DNA from: Chloroflexota bacterium
Lineage (GTDB): Bacteria > Chloroflexota > Anaerolineae > Anaerolineales > Anaerolineaceae
NCBI GenBank assembly: GCA_004347695.1
Contig: SLTK01000005.1
Coordinates: 1-64,000 of the forward strand
Length of the DNA: 64,000 nt
Reading direction: 5' to 3'
Shown here piece by piece: positions 20,170-29,153 of this stretch (its first letter is position 1; every line of letters starts with the position of its first letter). A model generated the notes under the pieces. It searched no databases. It saw only the letters and a list, made by a program, of their open reading frames with translations, and was not told the DNA's origin. Both the position numbers and the translations under genes were made by a program.

Positions 20170-21031
20170 TTCGGCGAAGTTTCCCTTCGATCGTTTTTAC
20201 CAACAGCGAGAGGATAACGGTCATCGTGAGGTACAAGATTGCCAGCGTCGTGAATGCTTCCTGATAGCGGAAGGTCTGACCGGTGTACAAACGTGTGACC
20301 TGGGTGATATCGCGAACAGCCAGAACGGAAACCAGCGAGGAGTCTTTGAGCATCGAGATGAAGTCGTTGCCCAGCGCGGGCAGCACATTCCGGACTGCCT
20401 GCGGCAGGATGACGTAGCGCATGGCCTGGACATAGCTCATCCCCTGCGAGCGAGCGGCCTCCATTTGGCCCTTGCCAATGGATTGAATCCCAGCGCGGAA
20501 AATTTCAGCAAGAAAGGCGCCATACGTCGCCGCAAGCGCGGTAATTGCGCGAGCGGTCATTGGCACTTCCTTGTTTTCAATGCCGGAAAACAACGCGGCC
20601 AGAAACGGCAAGCCGTTCTCTGCCAGGGTCGCGCCCAGCGCATTCAGGCCGGAGACCATTGCGGGGACTACAACGATGGCAATGACAAAGATCAACACCA
20701 GCATTGGAATTCCGCGAACCAATTCGATATACAGGGTGGCAATGTTCCGGATGAGGACATTGCTGGAAATACGTCCCAGACCAGCCAGCAGACCGATGAC
20801 CAGCGCAATGCCAAAGGCGGAAAAAGTGGTGGACAGGGTAACGGACAACCCGGCTTTGATGAACGCAAAAGCCTCATTAAAAGTGGGTTGAGTCAGAATC
20901 AGGTAGAAAGTGCCCAAAACCAAAAAAAGGATTCCGACAAGCCACCAGGGGTAATCCCGCAAGCGACTGCGAATACCGTTCCAGTTGAGCATGTTCGAAG
21001 GAACTGAGGGCGCAATTAGTTTGATAGCCAC
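20162..21031 (-). CDS. Polar amino-acid ABC transporter, permease
   Basis: 289-residue inner-membrane permease with an extra N-terminal membrane segment (about 29-47) before the conserved MetI-like core. The EAA coupling loop is present (EAARSQGMSYVQAMRYVILP). GTG start at 21031 with AGAGGT ahead of it. Only one permease gene is present, so it probably acts as a homodimer. Amino-acid specificity cannot be assigned from sequence. Confidence 0.9.
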   Translation of the reverse strand: MAIKLIAPSVPSNMLNWNGIRSRLRDYPWWLVGILFLVLGTFYLILTQPTFNEAFAFIKAGLSVTLSTTFSAFGIALVIGLLAGLGRISSNVLIRNIATLYIELVRGIPMLVLIFVIAIVVVPAMVSGLNALGATLAENGLPFLAALFSGIENKEVPMTARAITALAATYGAFLAEIFRAGIQSIGKGQMEAARSQGMSYVQAMRYVILPQAVRNVLPALGNDFISMLKDSSLVSVLAVRDITQVTRLYTGQTFRYQEAFTTLAILYLTMTVILSLLVKTIEGKLRRNE

Positions 21032-21095
21032 GATTTACCTCTAGCGCTCCCGCCAGGGCAGCGTACGGGCCGCCCTGGCGGATTTTTACGGTTAG

Positions 21096-22001
21096 TTACT
21101 GGATGTCGTCCTGGCTGACGGAAAAGTCAGGCCCAAAATATTTCTCGTTCAGAATTTCCAGGGTGCCATCACCTCTCATTGCCTCCAGCGCCTGATTGAC
21201 CGGTTCTACCAGGTCACTGCCCCTGGCAAAAACAAAACCAAGTTCATCGCTGGAAATGGATTGGCCAATCAAATCCAATTGATCGGCATTTTCTCCCTGA
21301 TAGCCGAGGCCGACAACTTCATCGATGATGACAGCGTCGACATCGCCTGCGATCAGCGCCTGAATGGCAAAGGGAAATTGCTCAAAAGCTTTGATACGTT
21401 CTTCCGGCAGATAATCCGTGGCTGTTTCATAGTTTGTCGTGTTCACCTGCGTGCCAAGAACAAACTCAGGATTGGCAGCCAGTTCTTCGATGCTATTGAA
21501 GCGGGTCTCGCCCTTGCGAACCAGCAGGCGCTGTTGAATCTGTACGTACCCACTAGAAAAATCCACCGTTTGGGCGCGCTCTTCGGTGATGGTAATGCCG
21601 TCGGCGCCAACATCATTCTGTCCGGCAGCCACAGATTGAATCAGGCCATCCCAGGCAGTTTCGACAAATTTCGGCGTGCAGTGCAGACGAGAACAAATTT
21701 CGGTAAAGGCTTCGTAATCCCAACCGCCGGCTTCACCGGTCGCCACAATGATGTAATTGAATGGCAGGTAGGCGTTTTCTACTGCAATGGTGATTTCCCG
21801 ACAATTTAAATCCACCAACGCGGCCTTAGCGCTCCCCAGGCAACCCTCGGGATCTGCGGCCGGGGCGACGGCATCCGAAGTAGCAACGGTTTCAGGCACA
21901 ACTGTATCCGCCAGAGCGGCCGGGCTGCCCTGCCCGCTGCAGGCAGAAAGGATAAGGACTGCCAGGACCAATAACACGAACATTTTCGAACCGGGTTTCA
22001 T
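21096..22001 (-). CDS. Amino-acid ABC transporter substrate-binding lipoprotein
   Basis: 301-residue extracytoplasmic solute-binding protein of the SBP_bac_3 family. Lipoprotein signal ending LILSAC, an Ala/Val/Thr-rich tether, then the binding fold with the family motifs [25 protein letters not shown] and VDFSSGY. The start at 22001 (MKPGSKMF) is chosen because AGGAGGAG precedes it; an ORF extension of 20 codons upstream runs through the terminator and is not used. Transcription comes through the folded RNA and terminator at 22025-22162. Confidence 0.9.
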   Translation of the reverse strand: MKPGSKMFVLLVLAVLILSACSGQGSPAALADTVVPETVATSDAVAPAADPEGCLGSAKAALVDLNCREITIAVENAYLPFNYIIVATGEAGGWDYEAFTEICSRLHCTPKFVETAWDGLIQSVAAGQNDVGADGITITEERAQTVDFSSGYVQIQQRLLVRKGETRFNSIEELAANPEFVLGTQVNTTNYETATDYLPEERIKAFEQFPFAIQALIAGDVDAVIIDEVVGLGYQGENADQLDLIGQSISSDELGFVFARGSDLVEPVNQALEAMRGDGTLEILNEKYFGPDFSVSQDDIQ

Positions 22002-22024
22002 TAATCTCCTCCTGAGATAAAAAT

Positions 22025-22057
22025 AAAAAGACCTTCCGCTTCTCGGAAGGTCTTTTT
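22025..22057 (-). terminator. Strong intrinsic terminator between the folded RNA and the binding-protein gene
   Basis: AAAAAGACCTTCCG (22025-22038) pairs perfectly with CGGAAGGTCTTTTT (22044-22057), loop of 5. On the minus strand it is followed by TTTTTATTTTTATC. It ends 24 bases before the binding-protein start, so it either ends a small RNA or works as a conditional attenuator. Confidence 0.88.
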
Positions 22058-22071
22058 GCACTGGTTAATCT

Positions 22072-22162
22072 GGAACTTACCTAAGCAAATTAAACCGCAA
22101 CCTTCACGAGCAGGGTTCGGGGATGCTGATGCTTAGGGTTGAAACGCGGAGTGCGAAGTTCC
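22072..22162 (-). ncRNA. Folded 91-nt RNA of unrecognised family (leader RNA or small RNA)
   Basis: Outer helix: 22156-22162 pairs with 22072-22078 (GGAACTT/AAGTTCC, 7 bp). Second helix: 22130-22137 with 22080-22087 (CCTAAGCA/TGCTTAGG, 8 bp), stacked on it with one unpaired base on the 3' side and 18 on the 5' side. Inner hairpin: CCGAACC/GGTT-G-CGG (22120-22114 with 22102-22095) with an 11-nt loop. A consensus promoter ends about 5 bases before the outer helix and a strong terminator follows 14 bases after it. It does not match the riboswitch, tRNA, SRP, 6S or T-box cores I know. Direction is set by promoter and terminator. Confidence 0.65.
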
Positions 22163-22173
22163 ATAATGGGCGG

Positions 22174-22202
22174 TTTATAGCACTTCAGAGATTGATTGTC
22201 AA
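22174..22202 (-). promoter_or_regulatory. Promoter of the folded RNA / amino-acid transporter unit
   Basis: Minus strand: TTGACA (22202-22197), 17 bases, TATAAA (22179-22174). The predicted start near 22167 places the RNA 5' end right at the outer helix. Confidence 0.85.
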
Positions 22203-22270
22203 TGCCTTGATGGGGTTTTTGGAAAAATATTACAAAATCAACTTGATGTCGTGACAAATGTTACCCGGTT

Positions 22271-24163
22271 TTATTTTAATTTGCGTACGTCGCCTTCGCG
22301 CAGGGTTACACCAATGGCATCCAGATGCTCGAGAAAGGCCAGTGCATACTTGCGGCTGGTGTTATACATATCGCGGAATTGCGCTGCTGACAGGCTGCCA
22401 TCACGCAGAATGGCCTGCTCCACGCCTGCAAGCATAATCTGATAATCGCTAGCGCGGAACACCACCTCCGCGGAAACGTTAACCAGCATACCCTGCTCAA
22501 CCAGGGCAGTGTAAACGCCTTCGCCGATCGCTGCCATACACTCTTTTACGCTCGGCGTAGCAAACGGGGCAGCAGCAAACTGCTTCAATAAAACGTCCAC
22601 TTTGGCCTGCTGCTGCGGGCTAAAACGCACTTGAAAATCAGGCAACTGCAGCATTTGACCTTTTTCCTGAAATTTTCCGGCATTAACCCAGGATTTGACA
22701 GCAGCTTGAAACACCCGCTGATTCATTTTTAGCCGGCTCTTGAGCATTTCACGCGGGATTCCAACCCGCAGAGGGTTCGTCTGGTGAAACGCTGAAACTT
22801 CACGTTCTGCCCGCCCTGTTTCGCTTGCCCAGACGGCGGTATGGGCAGCCAGGGCGTCGCTGCCGGGCTTAGCCTCGCCATTTTCCACCAGCAGCAATTG
22901 CCCACTCCCTAGAGCTTCCTGAAGGGCTGTCTGCGCTTGAACCTCATCCAGGCGCGCCCGGCGCACGATGTCGCGCAGGGGTGCAATGCCAAGCGCCTGC
23001 GCCGCCTGCAGCATCACTTCGACCGGCGTGCCCTGGGTCAGCGCTTTCAGCCGCGAGAGGACAGCGGCGTCCTTGCGCCGGTAGCGTCCGCGCGGATCAG
23101 CATCCAGCACAACCCCACCGCCCAGAGTCTCGCCCGGTGAAGGTCGCCGCAAGATATACCGGTCGCCGCGGACGGCTACCACCGGATCGCGCAGTTCGAG
23201 TTGCAAAAACCCATCCGTGCCTGGCGGCAGTTGATCATCGCCCAGGACGCGCACTTTCCCTACGACCTCAGATGCGCCAATAAATAACTTCACTTCTGTG
23301 CCGTGCTTGAGCGCGCTGCTGGCATCCTGCACCATTCTAAACTGAACATCCAAACGCTGGCTGGCATGATACTGGCGTGGGTGGATCAGAACTTCGCCGC
23401 GTTGAATCTGGTCCACGTCCAACCCGCTCACATTAACTGCCGTCCGGCTGCCCGGTGCGGCCTGATCTTCTTTTTGCCGGTGCGTTTGCAACCCGCGCAC
23501 CCGGCCACGCAGCCCGGACGGTAATATTTCCAATTCATCCCCCACGCGTAAACTGCCGTCCACCAATGTTCCGGTAACCACCGTGCCAAAACCGGACATG
23601 GTAAACACCCTGTCGACCGGCAGACGTGGCCGCCCCAGATCAGGCCGGCTGGGTGTTTCTTCCAGAATCGCACTTAAAGCGGCTTTGAGATCATCCAATC
23701 CAGCACCGGTGCGGGCAGAGACGCGAATGAGAGGCGCTTCTGCCAGAACCGTACCTTTCAACGCATCCCGCACATCGGCCTCAACCAGGTCCAACCAGTC
23801 CGAGTCAGGCGCAAGGTCTATTTTAGTAAGCACTACAATCCCGCGCTCGATTTGCAGCAAGTCAAGGATGGAAAGATGCTCGCGCGTTTGCGGCATCACG
23901 CCTTCATCGGCGGCGACCACAAACAAAGCTGCATCGATTCCACCCACTCCAGCCAGCATGTTTTCGATGAAATCGCGATGACCCGGCACATCCACAATAC
24001 CCACCGTTTCACCGTTCGGCAACGGCAACCAGCCAAAGCCAAGGTCGATGGTCATTTCCCGCTCGCGTTCTTCACGCAGACGGTCAGGATGTACGCCGGT
24101 CAGTGCTGCAATCAGCGTCGATTTACCATGATCCACATGCCCGGCAGTACCGACTACATGCAT
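22271..24163 (-). CDS. selB: Selenocysteine-specific elongation factor SelB
   Basis: GTPase that delivers selenocysteyl-tRNA(Sec) to UGA codons next to a SECIS element. The 630-residue protein has EF-Tu-like domains (P-loop GTAGHVDHGKST, 6-17; DVPGHRDF; LTKID), beta-barrel domains II/III, and C-terminal winged-helix domains that read mRNA. The C-terminal segment TSRKYALAFLEHLDAIGVT is typical of SelB. No selA, selC, selD or obvious in-frame-UGA gene is in the window. It is 12 bases downstream of the coiled-coil gene. TAGGGA ribosome site before the ATG. Confidence 0.93.
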   Translation of the reverse strand: MHVVGTAGHVDHGKSTLIAALTGVHPDRLREEREREMTIDLGFGWLPLPNGETVGIVDVPGHRDFIENMLAGVGGIDAALFVVAADEGVMPQTREHLSILDLLQIERGIVVLTKIDLAPDSDWLDLVEADVRDALKGTVLAEAPLIRVSARTGAGLDDLKAALSAILEETPSRPDLGRPRLPVDRVFTMSGFGTVVTGTLVDGSLRVGDELEILPSGLRGRVRGLQTHRQKEDQAAPGSRTAVNVSGLDVDQIQRGEVLIHPRQYHASQRLDVQFRMVQDASSALKHGTEVKLFIGASEVVGKVRVLGDDQLPPGTDGFLQLELRDPVVAVRGDRYILRRPSPGETLGGGVVLDADPRGRYRRKDAAVLSRLKALTQGTPVEVMLQAAQALGIAPLRDIVRRARLDEVQAQTALQEALGSGQLLLVENGEAKPGSDALAAHTAVWASETGRAEREVSAFHQTNPLRVGIPREMLKSRLKMNQRVFQAAVKSWVNAGKFQEKGQMLQLPDFQVRFSPQQQAKVDVLLKQFAAAPFATPSVKECMAAIGEGVYTALVEQGMLVNVSAEVVFRASDYQIMLAGVEQAILRDGSLSAAQFRDMYNTSRKYALAFLEHLDAIGVTLREGDVRKLK

Positions 24164-24175
24164 GTCGTAAAATCC

Positions 24176-25354
24176 CTACCGGTTACGAGGCAAGGTTTGA
24201 TTGTGCTGTTCTGCCCAGTCGCGCGTCATCCCGAGCAGTGCATTTAGCCGCTTCTGGGTTTCTTCAACCATCTGGTGGATCGTATCCTGGATTTCCTGCA
24301 TCTGATCTTCCAGCAGTACCAGCCGTTCCTCCGCTTTGCCAAATTGCCGGCTCATTTCCCGAGATTGCTCTTCCTGCGCCAGGGTGTAATTCGTCCAGCG
24401 TTTCTGGTCATCGGCTTTGAAGGAAACCCATTCCTGCCGGAAGCGTTCTTCCACCAGGCGCTGCATTTCGGTGATTTCATTGATGCGCCGTTCGAAGCGC
24501 GCGCTGATTTCGTCAAACGCTTCCTGCGATCTTTTCACTGCGCGATGGGTGGCATCCAGCGACTGCATTTGAGAGTCCAAATTGAGCGATTGGCTCTCCA
24601 CCTGTTCAAAACGCGCCTGCCATTCACGCCAGACCCGGTCGCGCTCCATTACCGCCAGGTTTTGCTTTTCCATAAAGGCAAGCTGCCCCTGCCGGCGCTC
24701 GGTTTCTCCGGCCAGCAATTCGCCGATGCGCAATTCGAGTTTACGCATGGCATCCGTGGTCAGGTCTGTTTTACCGCGCTGCTCCTCGATGCGTTTGCGA
24801 ATTGCGCTGACTTCCCCCTGCAGGTCAGTCAGACGCTTGGCATCTTGTCGCTGACCTTCATCTAAAAGTTTGATTTGCCTCCGGTACTCTTCGTCTGAAC
24901 GGCGGGTGGCATTCAGCCGGTTGCTTAACTCCTCGATTTCAGTTCCCAGGCGGTTTTCGCCTTCATTGCGGGCCTGCAACCCTTTTTTAATATCCGGAAG
25001 ACTTTCAACTCCCTTGCGAACTTCTCCGATCATCCGGTTGGTTAATTCCAGGTCGGCCAGCCGAACTTTTTCCATTTCACGATCATGCTCTGCGCGTTGT
25101 TTTTCGACTTCCTGCACCTGCCGCGCCAGGTCAACCCGCATCTGACCCATGCTGTTTTCGATTTGCTCAAAGCGCGTCAATGACGTGGTGATGCGCGCCA
25201 GGTCCCCCTCCACCTCAATGATCCGCTGGTCAACCGGTTGGATGCGTTCCTCTAGTTCCGCAATCCGGTCTTGTAAAGTTGCAATCAGCAGTTTATCTTT
25301 GCGGCGCTCTTCATCCAACCAGTCAAGTTGCTTTTTAAATTGATCGAGATCCAT
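24176..25354 (-). CDS. Long coiled-coil protein of unknown function
   Basis: 392 residues, almost entirely charged heptad-like helix (Glu, Arg, Gln, Leu), with no membrane segment, signal or catalytic motif. About 320 residues of near-continuous coiled coil, with a Trp-containing stretch near 330-345 (WVSFKADDQKRWTNYT). It resembles SMC/myosin-tail-like segments by composition only. First gene of a two-gene unit with selB. An AGAGGAA site precedes the ATG. It may be structural or organise the cell; no specific role can be assigned. Confidence 0.75.
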   Translation of the reverse strand: MDLDQFKKQLDWLDEERRKDKLLIATLQDRIAELEERIQPVDQRIIEVEGDLARITTSLTRFEQIENSMGQMRVDLARQVQEVEKQRAEHDREMEKVRLADLELTNRMIGEVRKGVESLPDIKKGLQARNEGENRLGTEIEELSNRLNATRRSDEEYRRQIKLLDEGQRQDAKRLTDLQGEVSAIRKRIEEQRGKTDLTTDAMRKLELRIGELLAGETERRQGQLAFMEKQNLAVMERDRVWREWQARFEQVESQSLNLDSQMQSLDATHRAVKRSQEAFDEISARFERRINEITEMQRLVEERFRQEWVSFKADDQKRWTNYTLAQEEQSREMSRQFGKAEERLVLLEDQMQEIQDTIHQMVEETQKRLNALLGMTRDWAEQHNQTLPRNR

Positions 25355-25565
25355 TGGAATTCCTCTAAATGGGGAAAATTGCAGATGATGTTTTAGGATT
25401 TAATGTTTGAATGGCAATATTATAAACAATTCTACGTTACAGCAGCATTGTAACATCTGGTTCGATTGTTACAGACATTGACCAGGCAAATCGACAGCAA
25501 CATTTTGACTATACGCATAATGTCCGTGCGGCTACCCTGTGCCCTAACGGCTATACACCAAAAGA

Positions 25566-26960
25566 TTAGAATAACTGCGGAAAGGCTTGCAAAATAAACA
25601 GGATCGATTGAAAAAATGTCTTTGGAAATAAGCCAAAAGCCAGTAGCAGCAGGCAGCCACTGATTAAGATCACCCGCGCTGGCCAGTTTTCCAACATGCG
25701 CCACTCCTGCTCATCACTGTGAATCAGTTCCGATAGAAGATGCATGCCGCTAAACAGGAAACCTGCGGTCCCGAGACCCGCGCCAATCAAAGAAGTGCGA
25801 GAAATGGTCGCAAGTTGTTCAAAGATCTCCAGCCGCACAGGCAATCCGGCCAACAATGGGAACCCGCCAATGGACAATACCGCCGCCAGCAAACCGAAAG
25901 CAGTTAGCGGATAACGGTGTGCCAGGCCGCGGATGCCCTCAAGAGTCAGCGGGATTCCCTGGTTTTCCAGCACCGCCAGAGCAAAGGCGAAGACCAATAG
26001 TCCCATCAAACGCGGTAAAAAGGCTGCAGCAAACAGCATCCAACCCGACAAGGTGTTTAGACTGATTGCCAATAAGGCAAAACCTGTTTCAAAAATGACC
26101 GCGTAACCAAATACCCGGGCCAGGTTGACCTGAAAGGCCGCCCAAAGCCCTGCTGTAACCACCATCAATACCCCGATGATGCGCACGACGTAAAACAAGG
26201 TCGCTGAATCACCCAGGAATCCGATTGAATTGATGAAATCCAGTCCAAGCAGCAAGATCGCAGTGGGCAGCAAGCTGAGGACATATCCCGCCGGAAATGG
26301 GTGCGTTTCCGCCATCATCATCGGCAGCCAATTATAAAAAGGGAACACCCCCAACCAGAAAGCGAATCCCAGCCCAAGGAGTATCCCCGCACGTTGAAAC
26401 ATTGCGGTATCCGCCGGGTTAGCTTCAGCTACCCCCAACAGCCAACCGGCGAACAATATCGCCGGCACCGCCAGCGTCTGGAAGATCATGTACCGCTGCA
26501 GGCCTTGCCCAACCTGACGCCCGGGCGGCGAAAGGATCGGAATACTGAATAACACCGCGGTTTCCACCAGCAGGGCAGCGTACAAAAAGGGTTCCACTGC
26601 CAGCGCTGCCGTCAGTGCAGCCAGCATTCCCAATCCAAAGGATGGAAAAAGCCGGTGTGGCCATGCCATCGGTGCAAGCGCAAACCACACTGCTCCCAGG
26701 CCGTACAACAGGACCAGGATCATCTGGTCGCCGGCAGTAAGGACAAATCGCCGCCCCAGCACAGGCAAAGTGGATGGGAGGGTAAATGACAATCCCCCTA
26801 AATTTACCACTTCACCGATCGGCACGACGGCAGCAAGAACGCTCAATATAAAGCAAACAATTGCGGCCAAAATCAAGGAAAGTGGCTGCCTGCTGCGCAA
26901 AAACCAGAGCAGCAGCCCCATGGCCGCAGGAATAATGATCCAAATTACTGGTGAACTCAT
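25566..26960 (-). CDS. Complex-I/Mrp antiporter-like membrane subunit (NuoN/MrpD-like)
   Basis: 464-residue polytopic membrane protein with about 12-14 helices of the proton-conducting NuoL/M/N family. A Glu in a mid-N-terminal helix (LLVETAVLFS) sits where the antiporter-like subunits carry their key Glu. The FPFYNWLPMMMAETHPFPAG segment corresponds to the conserved FHxWLPxAxxxAPTPVSA region, though altered. Last gene of a three-gene set; its ATG overlaps the upstream gene by 4 bases. No NADH- or quinone-module gene lies beside it. Confidence 0.75.
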   Translation of the reverse strand: MSSPVIWIIIPAAMGLLLWFLRSRQPLSLILAAIVCFILSVLAAVVPIGEVVNLGGLSFTLPSTLPVLGRRFVLTAGDQMILVLLYGLGAVWFALAPMAWPHRLFPSFGLGMLAALTAALAVEPFLYAALLVETAVLFSIPILSPPGRQVGQGLQRYMIFQTLAVPAILFAGWLLGVAEANPADTAMFQRAGILLGLGFAFWLGVFPFYNWLPMMMAETHPFPAGYVLSLLPTAILLLGLDFINSIGFLGDSATLFYVVRIIGVLMVVTAGLWAAFQVNLARVFGYAVIFETGFALLAISLNTLSGWMLFAAAFLPRLMGLLVFAFALAVLENQGIPLTLEGIRGLAHRYPLTAFGLLAAVLSIGGFPLLAGLPVRLEIFEQLATISRTSLIGAGLGTAGFLFSGMHLLSELIHSDEQEWRMLENWPARVILISGCLLLLAFGLFPKTFFQSILFILQAFPQLF

Positions 26961-27541
26961 ACCGGATCCTCCGCAGCAGTCAGGCTGAGCCAGTAAGCGC
27001 CAGTCAAAGAGACGCCAATCGTCACCAATGCCAGTAAGCCAGCTAACAGCACCGAAGTCACGGCAGCCGCGTAGATTATTTCAAAGCCAGACAGCGTCAT
27101 CAACAACCCGAGAGTAACCCGCAGCGAGTCTTTTGTCATGCTCAATTGAAGCAGCCCCATCCCAATCAACACAAGACTGGAGATCATAGCCGCCGAGTGG
27201 ACGGGAATCCAATCCATCGTCGCGGGAGCCACCGAAAACGCCAGGATCAACACAAAAACACCGCCTGCCGCGCGAAAAATACGCGCACTGATCGCAGGGG
27301 GATCAAGCTCCGGTGAACCGCTTGCAGTGACCGAGGCTGCCAGAACTGCACCTGCCATCCACCCCGCAACGAGTTTGATGGCCGCCAGGCCAATTGGCCA
27401 GACTTGCGAAACAAACCAGAACACTGCCAGATACTGCAGCGCAATCGCGGCGATGTTGTAACGCCACTTATTCGTCCAGAGGAGCGAAAGCGACCCCGCA
27501 ATCACCAGTACCAGCGGAATAAAATTAGTCCACGCAGCCAT
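26957..27541 (-). CDS. Small polytopic membrane protein of the complex-I-like trio
   Basis: 194 residues, about six predicted membrane helices. The C-terminal part (LGLLMTLSGFEIIYAAAV) recalls NuoK/MnhC-type small subunits, with a Glu (E155) inside a helix, but the match is weak. The N-terminal half has no recognised family. It sits exactly between two antiporter-like subunits: its ATG directly follows the upstream TAA and its end overlaps the next gene. Probably a subunit of the same membrane complex. Confidence 0.6.
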   Translation of the reverse strand: MAAWTNFIPLVLVIAGSLSLLWTNKWRYNIAAIALQYLAVFWFVSQVWPIGLAAIKLVAGWMAGAVLAASVTASGSPELDPPAISARIFRAAGGVFVLILAFSVAPATMDWIPVHSAAMISSLVLIGMGLLQLSMTKDSLRVTLGLLMTLSGFEIIYAAAVTSVLLAGLLALVTIGVSLTGAYWLSLTAAEDPV

Positions 27542-29146
27542 TTAGAATACACCCCTGCCACTCAAAAGGGTAATCAGCAGTGCAAGCAGGACGAATGCCC
27601 ACATCATGCCACCCTCCCCCTCGAATAGCACCGTTGCAAACCTGACCAACTGCCGTAATCCGCGATAAATAAGCCACAAAAAATCATAGAACCAGCTAAG
27701 GCGGTGAGATTGCGCCAGAAATTGGCCTGCCCCTCGCAGCAATTTGACTGGCCAGGTGTTGGCCGAAAGAAATGCCATCCCGCCGGAAGCGAACCACCAG
27801 CTTATAACACCAATTGTTGCAGCCAGGGCAGTTGTAAGAATCGCTGGCAACCATTGCCTGGCGTTTATCCCACCGGGCAATCCAAAAACAGCCGCCAGCC
27901 ATCCACTCAGGACCACAAGCACCAGACCAAAGGGATAAATACCGCGAACCCAGCCGTCCAGTTCATTGAAATCTTCAGCCAGCCGGGTGCCATGCCGCAC
28001 ATACCCGACCAGAAGCATCGCAATCGATAAAATAATAATGAGTTCACCCATGTTGAGAGGGATAGTCACCAACCCGGCCCATCCGCTGGCGGCCGGAGTG
28101 AAAGGCAACCCGGATAAAGCCAGCGCTCCAAGCAGCGGCAAAACAATCAAACCTCGTGTCCTCGCGGAGTACAAAAATAAACCCATGCCGCTGGTGACCA
28201 TCACCAAACCCCAGGCAAGCGAGGCCAGGGGCTGTCCTTGCAGTACGCAGATGAACGACAGACCTGAAAGCACCAGCAGCCAGTATGGTCGTCCCTGAAT
28301 TTCATTGCGGGCGGTCAACCACATCACGGACCCATGCAAGATTGCAAAAACCGTAACTATATATAATGGTAGCTGCCAGGCAGCCGGAACGCCTGCTTGG
28401 GGAAACCGCGCCAGGGCTGCCAGTCCAGCGGTGTGCGCCGCGAGACGAATAAAAGAGATCAGCCCGCGCTGGAAAGGGATATCCTCGGAGTATGGGGTGT
28501 TGAGTGGCAAAAGCCCCAACCGCAAGCCAATAGACAATAAAACCAGCAGGCTGGCCTGCGGGAGCATGGTGTCAAATGTAAGTGGACCACCATCGACGCG
28601 TTGAATCGCCAGGGCGCTGATCAACATGAAAGAACTGATGGTGCGTACGACAAAAGCCATCACGCCGCTTGAAGTATATTTCCAGCCGCTTGAGAGCCGC
28701 ATCACAACCAGCAAATCCAGCACATCTAATATTACCCAGGCCAGCAAGAGAGCCAGAGGCGTCTGTGCCAGAACCGCGGCGATCCCGGCTGCGGCGATAA
28801 ACAGGTTGGCAGCCCAGGTGGCCGGGTTGCTATTAAGGCGGAGACGGGCAGCCGCAGTCATTAATACGGCTAATTCAGCGCTGATCAAGCTGAAAGCATA
28901 CATCCACGCTATCGAATCCCAGCCCAGGCGGATGGCATCAGCGTTTTCCGGGTCAAACGGGCGCCACGGGGTTATTACTAATTCTTGCGGTTCATACCAG
29001 TTCAGCGCCAGCACCCCTCCCCACGTAATGAGGGCCATTAAAACGGCTGTCAACCAGGCATAGCCGGTTCCCCGCGGTAAATAACGCAGGATATAAACCG
29101 CAAGGGCAGTGGTCACGAGCAGTGCAAGCGGTAAAATAGCCAGCAT
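27542..29146 (-). CDS. Divergent antiporter-like membrane subunit (NuoL/NuoM-like)
   Basis: 534 residues with about 13-14 membrane helices. Position, length and general pattern suit a NuoL/M-type subunit, but several charged positions are changed: VILDVLDLLVVM in place of the usual Glu-containing helix, and PLNTPYSEDIPFQRG instead of a WLPxA loop. A C-terminal amphipathic stretch (SHRLSWFYDFLWLIYRGLR) may be a lateral helix. First gene of the trio and directly downstream of hyuA (7 bases), so perhaps co-transcribed. Proton translocation is inferred from family only. Confidence 0.65.
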   Translation of the reverse strand: MLAILPLALLVTTALAVYILRYLPRGTGYAWLTAVLMALITWGGVLALNWYEPQELVITPWRPFDPENADAIRLGWDSIAWMYAFSLISAELAVLMTAAARLRLNSNPATWAANLFIAAAGIAAVLAQTPLALLLAWVILDVLDLLVVMRLSSGWKYTSSGVMAFVVRTISSFMLISALAIQRVDGGPLTFDTMLPQASLLVLLSIGLRLGLLPLNTPYSEDIPFQRGLISFIRLAAHTAGLAALARFPQAGVPAAWQLPLYIVTVFAILHGSVMWLTARNEIQGRPYWLLVLSGLSFICVLQGQPLASLAWGLVMVTSGMGLFLYSARTRGLIVLPLLGALALSGLPFTPAASGWAGLVTIPLNMGELIIILSIAMLLVGYVRHGTRLAEDFNELDGWVRGIYPFGLVLVVLSGWLAAVFGLPGGINARQWLPAILTTALAATIGVISWWFASGGMAFLSANTWPVKLLRGAGQFLAQSHRLSWFYDFLWLIYRGLRQLVRFATVLFEGEGGMMWAFVLLALLITLLSGRGVF

Positions 29147-29153
29147 ACAGAAT

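Noticed and set aside
22072-22162. tRNA-Sec (selC) beside selB
   Set aside because: Length (91 nt) and a 7-bp closing helix are suggestive, but on neither strand is there a T-arm with GTTCRA next to the 3' acceptor strand, a 7-nt anticodon loop with TCA, or a fitting long variable arm.
22072-22162. SRP (4.5S) or 6S RNA
   Set aside because: No GGAAGG...AGCAGC apical core for SRP, and too short and branched for a 6S rod with a central bubble.
25432-25704. 90-residue minus-strand frame
   Set aside because: Overlaps the C-terminal part of the antiporter-like gene in another frame, has no ribosome site and no family resemblance; treated as a shadow.
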